Below, in pieces: positions 1-5,813 of a stretch of DNA of 7,824 nt; position 1 is the first letter of the stretch, and each line of letters opens with the position of its first letter. Origin of the DNA: Candidatus Poseidoniia archaeon (GTDB lineage Archaea; Thermoplasmatota; Poseidoniia; MGIII; CG-Epi1); the NCBI GenBank assembly GCA_022449705.1, contig JAKURS010000049.1:1-7824 (forward strand), given 5' to 3'. The notes under the pieces are model-generated. The model made no database searches and was not told the DNA's origin. It worked only from the letters and a program-made list of their open reading frames with translations. The translations under genes and the position numbers were made by a program.

Positions 1-1
1 G

Positions 2-556
2 TCCTGGGAGTGGTACCTCGACGGCGTGCTGGCAGCACAGACACAGAACCTGACGCTGGTGCTGAACGCGACCGGTAATCACATCGCCGCGTTGCACGCG
101 TACGACGACGGCGGCCTGATGGGGCAGAAGTCCTCCAGCTTCAGCGTGCTCGCGCCGGACACCAGCGACGAGAAGTGGCTCTCGGTTGAGGTCCGCCCGT
201 ACGCAGCGGACGTAGGCGCACCGTTCACCATCGACCTGCGTAATACCACTGGCCCGGTTCTGGAGTTCGAAATCAACTACGGCGGCGAAATCATCATTGT
301 CAACGGTATCAGTGACCGGCTGGTGGAGGTGAGCTTCGACCAGGCTGGCATCCAGTTCATCGACGTCGAGGTGCGCTGGAGCGACGGCACCCCCTTCGAC
401 GGGTCGCGCGACTCGTTCAGCACAGAGGTCACGGTCACGAAGCCCGCGAGCGCCGGCGACGCTGGCGGAGACGGAGACGGGGGTGGCCTGCCCGGCCCTG
501 GCCTGCTAGCGGCGCTGGCGGGACTCGGGCTAGCGGCGCGCCGGCGTCAGAGATAG
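2..556 (+). CDS. C-terminal part of a PKD/Ig-like surface protein with a PGF-CTERM-like tail (5' end outside window)
   Basis: The reading frame is open from base 2 to a TAG at 554-556, giving 184 visible residues. The first codons read SWEWYLDGVLAAQ, the middle of a PKD/Ig-like strand pattern, so the gene starts upstream; the in-frame GTG at 26 is not a believable start. A first beta-rich domain ends near residue 52, and a second (about residues 59-147) follows with alternating hydrophobic strands. A Gly/Asp-rich linker comes next, then a tail starting LPGPG, a hydrophobic Ala/Leu stretch and the basic end ARRRQR. That tripartite tail matches the PGF-CTERM class of archaeal sorting signals, which archaeosortase removes while attaching the protein to a lipid; here the motif reads PGP rather than PGF. 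The protein is therefore probably exported and cell-surface anchored. Its ligand or enzymatic role cannot be told. It converges on the minus-strand gene with a 10-bp tail overlap. Confidence 0.85.
   Translation, partial: SWEWYLDGVLAAQTQNLTLVLNATGNHIAALHAYDDGGLMGQKSSSFSVLAPDTSDEKWLSVEVRPYAADVGAPFTIDLRNTTGPVLEFEINYGGEIIIVNGISDRLVEVSFDQAGIQFIDVEVRWSDGTPFDGSRDSFSTEVTVTKPASAGDAGGDGDGGGLPGPGLLAALAGLGLAARRRQR
488..553 (+). other. PGF-CTERM-like C-terminal sorting signal (within CDS)
   Basis: This segment encodes LPGPG, then a roughly 13-residue Ala/Gly/Leu hydrophobic stretch, then ARRRQR at the very C-terminus, preceded by a Gly/Asp spacer. The order motif, membrane segment, basic cluster is the archaeosortase signal architecture. 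The Pro in place of Phe is a departure from the usual PGF, so processing by an ArtA-like enzyme is inferred and not certain. A plain C-terminal membrane anchor is the alternative. Confidence 0.6.
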
Positions 557-1002
557 ACCTTCGCTTCCTTCAGCCGCCAGGTCTGCCACAGCAGCCAGCC
601 GCTCATGAATAGCTCCGCCCCCGCCAGTGCCACGAAGAGCGGGCGATGCGTGTCCGGCTCGTCGTCCGCCTCCTCCCAGCTGACGATGACCCACAACTGC
701 TTCTGCTCGCTGCTACCGTCACCATAAGTGGCAGTGCAGGTGACGCTGTACGCCCCCGCGGCGTGAAGCATCTGCGTCACGTTGGACGAGCCGTTCCAGC
801 GGCTGCCCGGCCCCGCCAGGTCACGGCCGAAGTCCCATTCAACGCTGGCGTTGGCCGGCACCACTGCGACAAACTCGACGCTTGTTCCTGATTCCACCAC
901 TGTCAGCCGCTCCTCGCCGTTGACGCTCGCCTCGAATTCAGCTGCAGCAGCCGGAAGCAGCAGGACGAGCAGCAGCAGCCCGCTACAGCTGTACCTGCCC
1001 AT
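547..1002 (-). CDS. Small exported membrane-anchored protein with one PKD/Ig-like domain
   Basis: This is a 151-residue protein starting at the ATG at 1000-1002. A longer frame to 1065 exists, but the chosen start gives a compact signal peptide (MGRYS, a Leu-rich core at residues 8-16, then PAAAA with likely cleavage near residues 20-22). Residues about 30-108 resemble a PKD/Ig-like fold: VEWDFG, then an AGAYSVTCTATYGDGS strand-turn-strand, with three N-glycosylation sequons (N51, N70, N74). Residues about 121-141 form one transmembrane helix followed by a short basic tail (WRLKEAK) that would face the cytoplasm. Predicted topology is an outside domain held by a C-terminal helix. The start overlaps the end of csl4 by 20 bp, so it is the last gene of the operon and is probably translationally coupled. 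The family is not recognised and its role is unknown. Its link to RNA processing may be only positional. Confidence 0.75.
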   Translation of the reverse strand: MGRYSCSGLLLLVLLLPAAAAEFEASVNGEERLTVVESGTSVEFVAVVPANASVEWDFGRDLAGPGSRWNGSSNVTQMLHAAGAYSVTCTATYGDGSSEQKQLWVIVSWEEADDEPDTHRPLFVALAGAELFMSGWLLWQTWRLKEAKVYL

Positions 1003-1537
1003 ACTCGCTGGAGATCTTGCGCGCTTCTCGCTGGCGGCACTCGGTGCAGAATAGCTCGTTCTCAACCATCGTCAGCCGGTCGCGGCAGCCACTGCAGCGT
1101 GCACCAACAACGCCGTCGCGTCCCGCTTTGGTGTTGAGTTTCAGCGCCGGCTTCGTTTCGTCAACTTTGGCTTGCACCAGGTCGTTGACCCGGTATACTT
1201 CGTTGATGTCGGAGACGTAATCCTCGGACATGCGTGCGATGTGCAGCGTGCCCATGACCCAGGTGCCAACCTGCCGCGCCTTCCCCTTTACGCGTACTAC
1301 CTCGATCGTCGCCATCGACTCGCGCACCGAATGGACGCGCCCCAGCACTCGCTCACCAGCGCTGATTTCGAGCGGCACCGAAACCACCGGCTTCACACGC
1401 AGCTCGGTGTTCTGCTCGTCGCGCACCAGCTCGCCGGTCAGCGCCGCGAAAAGCTCGCCATCGCGCTCGTAGACCCCCGGACCGGGCATGTACTCCATCG
1501 CGCTCGCCAGCCGGTCGCCAGGCAGTGTCAGGCTCAT
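983..1537 (-). CDS. csl4: Exosome complex RNA-binding subunit Csl4
   Basis: This 184-residue protein has the archaeal Csl4 architecture. The N-terminal domain reads PGDRLASAMEYMPGPGVYERDG, the conserved PG-x-G-x-YE region. An S1 RNA-binding domain follows at about residues 61-137, and a C-terminal zinc ribbon has C148, C151, C164 and C167. Csl4 sits on the cap of the archaeal exosome (Rrp41/Rrp42 hexamer), recruiting RNA substrates for 3'-5' degradation or tailing and linking to DnaG. The ATG at 1535-1537 overlaps the methylase stop as ATGA, which fixes the start; a longer upstream frame adds low-complexity residues that look like read-through of the neighbour's shadow. In many euryarchaea csl4 is followed by rpoL, but here it is followed by a membrane protein gene. 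Length and all four zinc ligands are intact, so function is expected. Confidence 0.93.
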   Translation of the reverse strand: MSLTLPGDRLASAMEYMPGPGVYERDGELFAALTGELVRDEQNTELRVKPVVSVPLEISAGERVLGRVHSVRESMATIEVVRVKGKARQVGTWVMGTLHIARMSEDYVSDINEVYRVNDLVQAKVDETKPALKLNTKAGRDGVVGARCSGCRDRLTMVENELFCTECRQREARKISSEYGQVQL

Positions 1538-2145
1538 CGCGCGCCGACCGGGTGCAGGTGATAAAGGATTCCCTCGACCGTTTCCCGCTCGCGTGTGTGG
1601 TGCGGCATGGTCCGTTCCAGCTCCAGTGGCACCGGCCACGCACCCGATACGGAGCCGCCCTGCTGCGCGACGAAGCGGCGGGTGAAGCGGTCAGTGGTCG
1701 CCGGCTGGATGGACCAGACACTGCCGGCGGTCGCCAGCGCACGCTCGAGAAACGGCCGGTCGGCGCCCGGCCGTTGCGCACCCCAAGGTGGATTCATGAT
1801 GACCGTGTCGACGCTCTGCGCCCAGTTCTCGACAGGCTCGCAGCGCCATTCGACATCCAGCTTTGCGCCAGTGGCCGCCTGCCGCGCGACCTCCAGCGGC
1901 GCCTCGTCCAGCTCCACCCCCACGGCATTTGCACCGAGGAACGCCGCGCCGAGCGCCAGCCGGCCGGTACCGCATCCGAGGTCCGCCACGCTTCCGGCGA
2001 GGTCACCTGCCTGCCAGGCGCGTTCCAGCAGCTCCAGCGCGATGCCGGGTGGCGTGGGGTACTGCTCCAGCTCGCGCTGCGGGTCGGGGAAGCCGGGGAC
2101 GGAGCGCAGCAGCCGGTCAAGCCGGGCGCGGGGGAAACGGGTCAC
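1534..2145 (-). CDS. METTL5-like RNA N6-adenine methyltransferase
   Basis: This 203-residue class I SAM-dependent methyltransferase is METTL5-like. The family signature LEQYPTP lies at residues 26-32, the SAM-binding motif I DLGCGTG at 55-61, the acidic end of beta-2 (VELD) at 77-80, and the catalytic NPPW motif at 118-121 in VIMNPPWGAQ. NPP[FYW] marks amino-group (N6-adenine) methylation; human METTL5 makes m6A in 18S rRNA with the adaptor TRMT112, so a small-subunit rRNA target is a reasonable inference here. Two points differ from the human sequence: NPPW instead of NPPF, and SIQPA where human METTL5 has SLHKS after the catalytic strand. The GTG start at 2143-2145 overlaps the MCM stop as GTGA, and its own stop overlaps csl4, so translation is probably coupled on both sides. 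The METTL5-like/Csl4 adjacency is a familiar archaeal arrangement, which supports both calls. Confidence 0.9.
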   Translation of the reverse strand: MTRFPRARLDRLLRSVPGFPDPQRELEQYPTPPGIALELLERAWQAGDLAGSVADLGCGTGRLALGAAFLGANAVGVELDEAPLEVARQAATGAKLDVEWRCEPVENWAQSVDTVIMNPPWGAQRPGADRPFLERALATAGSVWSIQPATTDRFTRRFVAQQGGSVSGAWPVPLELERTMPHHTRERETVEGILYHLHPVGAR

Positions 2146-4388
2146 TGTAAGCTGTAGCGGCCCGGTCTTGGCTCATAAATGCCCGCATGTCCATCTAGTT
2201 TCATCTTCTGGAAAATTTTCTCGCACTTGGTTCGCGAGAACCCTTGGTCCACGAGATGGTCTAGAATATCATGAAGGTCAGCACCCTCACTGCCTGCCTG
2301 ACGGACGAAACGCACGATTAGTGCACGTGGGTCTTCAGCCATCTTGCGCTGTTTTGGTTGCATTCCATCGTACATGAAACCGACATCACCCTTCATAGTA
2401 ATATTGATGAACTCAGTCACGATTTCGATGGCCCGGTCGGCATGCTCTGGCCCGACCGTGTGCGAGAGATGCAACCTCGCATCGGCCTCCGCCAGTCGGA
2501 TTATAGATTCAAGCTGTCGTGGTGTGATTGGGAAAACAACATCGTCATCTTCGCTGAGTGCTCGATAATGTCGCCGCATCTGGGTGTAGTGATCACGGAT
2601 TTTGTTCTGAGCCTGCGGCGTCATAACCGGTCGCAGCTTTCGCGCATATCTCACATATTTCCGGAGCAAATCATGTCGTACCGGCGGTTGCAGCTCCCTC
2701 CACTCCAAATCATCCACATCACCCTCGGTTCCGAGCACCTCGCCGGCACGATGTGATTCAAGCACCCGCTCCGCAAGTTGTTCATCTCGTTCCGGATTGG
2801 GTATATCGCGTATAATGAAGAAGATATCAAAACGGCTGAGCAGGGTCATGGGAAGGTTAACCTGTCCTGATAATGGCCTCGTCATGTCGAAGCGGCTCCT
2901 CTTCGGGTTTGCCGCCGCTAATACAGAACATCTTGCAGGCAATTGGGCGTTGATTCCTGCCTTGGCGATGGTCACCGTCTGCTGCTCCATTGCTTCATGC
3001 ATCGCCGAGCGGTCTTCTGGAGACATTTTATCAATCTCATCGATGCAGGCCAGGCCTCCGTTAGCTAGCACAAGTGTGCCTGCCTCCAGAGTCCAGCGTC
3101 CTTCCCCGAAATCGTCGCGCACCGCCGCTGCGGTGAGGCCGGCCGCCGAGGATGATTTCCCGGTTGCCATTACGCCACGAGTGGAAAGCCGCGCTGCAGC
3201 GCGCAAAAGCTGTGACTTGGCTACGCCCGGGTCACCCATCATCAGTACATGAATATCTCCGCGGATATGGGTGCCATCCGGCAACGTTTTTTCCACTCCG
3301 CCGAAAAGTTGCAGGATGATAGCAGCTTTGTGCCACTCCATTCCAAAAATAGCTGGGGCTATTGAGTTACTCAGGCGTTCGCGAAGGTCTGGATGACGTG
3401 ATAGTTCCTGCATGGTGAATAATTCTTCTTCAGTTGGGATATCATCTTCAGCCTCAGCCTTACGCTCATCAATGGAATGGGCATAAAGGTAAATGTCGAA
3501 CTCTGTACTTCTCGAACGCCGGCCAGAAAATCGCGCACGGGGCCTGAGGACGCCGACCCCCGCAATACTGTCACCTGGCTGCGCCTGTGCCGCGAGCGAA
3601 CTCTCGGCGAATACTGTCAGGCGTTCCGGCTGCGCACCGGGTGGAATCTTCTCGGGGAATTCCTGTATTTCCAGTTTTTGCGAGTCAATGAATTGCGACA
3701 GTTCCTCTCGCAATTTGAACTCGGTACATTTGCATCCCTCGGCGCGGCAGCGCGTCGGCTCGTTTATGGTGAAGAAGTCCTGAATTACGTGTTGTCTATG
3801 TCTTTCCCATGTACATTCGAACACTCCAACCTCCATTCTGGGCCTTACAGGGAGTGATTTTCTAACAAGTCCCTTGACTTTGACCATTTGGTAAAGATGT
3901 TCTTTCCTCAGGTTTCTGGTTTCTTCACTGAAGAGGTCGTCTGGTATTTCGATAGGAGAAACGTCCAGGGAAATCTCCGTGTGATGCTCTTCCATGACGT
4001 GATTTTCAGTCTCCGAATCGATAAACTCCCTTACAATATTCTTTGCAGCCTTCAGGGTTTCATCGAGGTTCCATCGAAGATTTATGGCTAAACGGGGGTG
4101 AAACTCAGTGATGTCTTCCCAAGTAATATAGATTGCTTTTTCGCCTCCAGGGTAATCCTGGGCGACGGACTCTATCTGGTCAATGTAGGTTGGTGCATTA
4201 TCCAGGTCCAGGCCGCTGCCACCACATTTCCTGCATTTTGCGTCTTCCTTGCCTTTTTCCGAATTACATTCCGGGCATTTCGGTATCGGAAAACGCTTTC
4301 CTTTACTGCTAACGGGCCGGAAGCGGGAGTCCTGAAAGAAGGAGCGCCACAGCTCCTCCATCTCTCCCACAGGTATGTTTTCAACCAC
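2142..4388 (-). CDS. mcm: MCM replicative DNA helicase with an extra N-terminal zinc ribbon
   Basis: This 748-residue AAA+ helicase forms the ring motor that unwinds DNA at the archaeal replication fork. The N-terminal domain spans about residues 1-310, with a domain A segment (YPGGEKAIYITWEDITEF) and an internal zinc site that could use C192, H197 and C214/C219/C221. The motor has Walker A GDPGVAKS (385-392), Walker B ACIDEID (447-453), sensor 1 AAANP (491-495) and the arginine finger SRFD (518-521). A winged helix occupies about 686-748. All catalytic motifs are present, so it should be active. Unusually, a CxxC-x10-CxxC ribbon (C38, C41, C52, C55) sits in the N-terminus between WRSFF and the rest of domain A. 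The start is GTG at 4388; ATG at 4361 (residue 10) is an alternative. The gene has lower GC than both neighbours, roughly mid-40s to mid-50s percent in sampled lines against about 70 percent in the TPR and methylase genes. Confidence 0.96.
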   Translation of the reverse strand: MVENIPVGEMEELWRSFFQDSRFRPVSSKGKRFPIPKCPECNSEKGKEDAKCRKCGGSGLDLDNAPTYIDQIESVAQDYPGGEKAIYITWEDITEFHPRLAINLRWNLDETLKAAKNIVREFIDSETENHVMEEHHTEISLDVSPIEIPDDLFSEETRNLRKEHLYQMVKVKGLVRKSLPVRPRMEVGVFECTWERHRQHVIQDFFTINEPTRCRAEGCKCTEFKLREELSQFIDSQKLEIQEFPEKIPPGAQPERLTVFAESSLAAQAQPGDSIAGVGVLRPRARFSGRRSRSTEFDIYLYAHSIDERKAEAEDDIPTEEELFTMQELSRHPDLRERLSNSIAPAIFGMEWHKAAIILQLFGGVEKTLPDGTHIRGDIHVLMMGDPGVAKSQLLRAAARLSTRGVMATGKSSSAAGLTAAAVRDDFGEGRWTLEAGTLVLANGGLACIDEIDKMSPEDRSAMHEAMEQQTVTIAKAGINAQLPARCSVLAAANPKRSRFDMTRPLSGQVNLPMTLLSRFDIFFIIRDIPNPERDEQLAERVLESHRAGEVLGTEGDVDDLEWRELQPPVRHDLLRKYVRYARKLRPVMTPQAQNKIRDHYTQMRRHYRALSEDDDVVFPITPRQLESIIRLAEADARLHLSHTVGPEHADRAIEIVTEFINITMKGDVGFMYDGMQPKQRKMAEDPRALIVRFVRQAGSEGADLHDILDHLVDQGFSRTKCEKIFQKMKLDGHAGIYEPRPGRYSLQ
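4224..4277 (-). other. Additional zinc-ribbon segment in the MCM N-terminus
   Basis: This encodes MCM residues 38-55, CPEC and CRKC separated by ten polar residues, followed by GGSG. The spacing and the Gly-rich knuckle end are those of a rubredoxin-like or zinc-ribbon fold. It is separate from the zinc site normally found in domain B of archaeal MCMs, which lies some 140 residues later. Metal binding is inferred from the cysteines alone; DNA or partner-protein contact is a guess. Confidence 0.7.
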
Positions 4389-4411
4389 GGACTTGCCACA
4401 TGCAGGAGCCC

Positions 4412-4419
4412 GTTAAAAC
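4412..4419 (-). promoter_or_regulatory. Possible internal TATA-like box upstream of MCM
   Basis: On the minus strand the 41-bp gap between the TPR stop and the MCM start contains GTTTTAAC, centred about 27 bases before the GTG at 4388. That spacing suits a leaderless archaeal transcript beginning at the GTG. It would let MCM, the methylase and csl4 be expressed apart from the GTPase module, and it lies in the largest gap of the cluster. The element is weak and short, so this is a suggestion only. Confidence 0.3.
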
Positions 4420-4429
4420 GCTATCCGGG

Positions 4430-5344
4430 TCAGCCGCCGAAAATGCGGCTCAGGAACCCTTTCGGTCTCTGCGCCTCGATGTCGGCCAGCACCCCGATGC
4501 GGGCGTCCCGGGCCGCCTTGAAATTGGGATTAATCTCCAGCGCCTTGTCGAACGCCTCCAGCGCGCCAGGCAGGTCACCCTGCGCTTTCCAGAGCACGGT
4601 GCCGCGGTTGTTCCAGGTGTCTACAACGTGGGCGTTCATCTCCAGCGCGCTGTCAAACGCCTCCAGCGCCTCCTCAGGGCGGCTGAGCCGGTAGAGCAGC
4701 ACGCCGCGGTTGCGGTGGAGCGTGTCGTCCTTCGGGTGCGTCGCGATGGCGTGGTCGCACACCTGCAGCGCCTCATCCAGCTTTCCCCCCTCCATCAGCA
4801 CCACCACCAAGTCGGCGTGCGCCTCCTTGAAGTCTGGTCGCACCGCAATCGCCTGCTCGTAGCACTTACCGGCGTCATCGAGTTTCTTCAGCAGCTGCAG
4901 CGACTGCCCCTTGTTGTACCACGCCTCGGCGTCCTTGGGGTCGATGCGCAGCAGCGCGTTCCAGCACTTGTCCGCCTGCCCGTACTTCCTCAGCTTAGTC
5001 AGCAGCACTCCGAGCGCCTTCCAGGTCTCCGTATCCTTTGGCGCCCGCTGGGTCGCCATCTGGTAGGCCTTGATTGCCTCTTCGTAGTCGCCGAAGACCT
5101 CGAGCACGTCACCCTTGCCCTTCAGCGCTTCGGCATTTTCCGGCTGCGACAGGAGTACCGCTTCGAAGGTGGTGCGGGCACCATCGATGTTGCCCTGCAT
5201 GAACTGCACCTTCCCCAGCTCTACCTTGATCGGCATGTTCTTGGGGTTGTTGCGCAACCCGCCCTCGAGCAGGTTGGCCGCCCCTTCAAGGTCGCCGTCA
5301 TAGAGCAGCCGGGCGAGTCGCTTGCGCCAGTCGGCTTTAGCCAT
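4430..5344 (-). CDS. TPR-repeat scaffold protein
   Basis: This 304-residue protein is made almost wholly of about eight tetratricopeptide repeats of 34 residues (roughly 2-34, 36-69, 70-103, 104-137, 138-171, 172-205, 206-239 and 240-274). The typical TPR positions are visible, for example W/Y-x-x-x-G-x-x-L, then the A-x-x-x-[FY] turn and terminal NP/DP/QP/HP. It ends with a short tail KGFLSRIFGG that is conserved-looking and could be a binding peptide. There is no signal peptide or membrane helix, so it is cytoplasmic. TPR arrays bind partner peptides and build complexes, so a scaffold role is likely; the partner is unknown. The ATG at 5342-5344 lies three bases after the V4R stop codon, making translational coupling with that gene likely, and the GTPase gene lies just upstream. 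A partnership with those two products is inferred from context. Confidence 0.9.
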   Translation of the reverse strand: MAKADWRKRLARLLYDGDLEGAANLLEGGLRNNPKNMPIKVELGKVQFMQGNIDGARTTFEAVLLSQPENAEALKGKGDVLEVFGDYEEAIKAYQMATQRAPKDTETWKALGVLLTKLRKYGQADKCWNALLRIDPKDAEAWYNKGQSLQLLKKLDDAGKCYEQAIAVRPDFKEAHADLVVVLMEGGKLDEALQVCDHAIATHPKDDTLHRNRGVLLYRLSRPEEALEAFDSALEMNAHVVDTWNNRGTVLWKAQGDLPGALEAFDKALEINPNFKAARDARIGVLADIEAQRPKGFLSRIFGG

Positions 5345-5347
5345 GGT

Positions 5348-5797
5348 TCACATCGGGGTGAAAGTGAAGACGCGGGTATCTTCGCCCACCATTTCCTCCT
5401 CGACGCTATAAGGGTGTTGCATGATTCCCTTCAGCATCCCTGCCAGGCAGCCCGATGTGAAGCTGCAGGGGTGTGCAATTCCGATTACATTCACCTCGAG
5501 CAGGCTCTCTACTTTGCAGACCACCTTTTCGGGGTTTGCCTCGAGGACGAACAGCAGTCCCAGCCCTGCTTCGGCCCAGGCCCGATTGAGCAGTGCGTCT
5601 ATCTGTCCAGTATCTTCATAGTAGTTGGCTGCGAGGTTCACACCGATCGACTCGCCACAACGGAAAAATGCCCCGGGAGCCTCAGCCTCGCCGAACCCAT
5701 CTGTCAGTTCTTTCCAAAGCGTCTTCAGGAAACTGCTGGGAAGAATCAGGACGTCCGCTGTCTGGAGGCCGATGTCGGAGTCGTAGAAGTCTCCCAT
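5348..5797 (-). CDS. V4R-domain (Bet3/4-vinyl-reductase fold) protein
   Basis: This 149-residue cytoplasmic protein shows the V4R pattern. Residues 46-58 (RCGESIGVNLAAN) match the early helix of the fold. The C-terminal core is about 92-148, with VVCKVESLLEVNVIG, then HPCSFTSGCLAGMLKGIM, then a VEEEMVGEDTRVFTF strand. V4R domains are small-molecule or protein-interaction modules found in bacteriochlorophyll reductases, archaeal sensors and the TRAPP subunit Bet3, which helps activate Rab GTPases. The last strand lacks the C-x-x-x-G-x-x-x-C pattern common in other V4R proteins (MVGEDTRVF instead). Cysteines C47, C94, C111 and C117 remain. The ATG at 5795-5797 follows the GTPase stop by 16 bp, with a purine-rich GGAAGG about seven bases upstream. 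Whether it binds a ligand or regulates the adjacent GTPase cannot be decided from sequence. The fold call rests on motif resemblance. Confidence 0.75.
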   Translation of the reverse strand: MGDFYDSDIGLQTADVLILPSSFLKTLWKELTDGFGEAEAPGAFFRCGESIGVNLAANYYEDTGQIDALLNRAWAEAGLGLLFVLEANPEKVVCKVESLLEVNVIGIAHPCSFTSGCLAGMLKGIMQHPYSVEEEMVGEDTRVFTFTPM

Positions 5798-5813
5798 CAG
5801 GCGGCCTTCCGGC

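Noticed and set aside
26..28. GTG at 26 as the start of the left-hand gene
   Set aside because: The frame continues upstream to the window edge with a PKD-like WEWYLDG, so the gene is cut by the window.
540..600. Terminator between the convergent genes
   Set aside because: No T-run or stable hairpin with a U-tract could be seen on either strand.
1538..1639. N-terminal extension of Csl4
   Set aside because: The 34 extra residues lie inside the methylase gene, are Gly/Pro/Arg-rich, and precede a normal Csl4 N-terminus at the ATGA overlap.
1525..2377. Long plus-strand frames opposite the methylase
   Set aside because: The minus-strand methylase shows DLGCGTG and NPPW motifs and tight overlaps with its neighbours. 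The plus frames are compositional artefacts.
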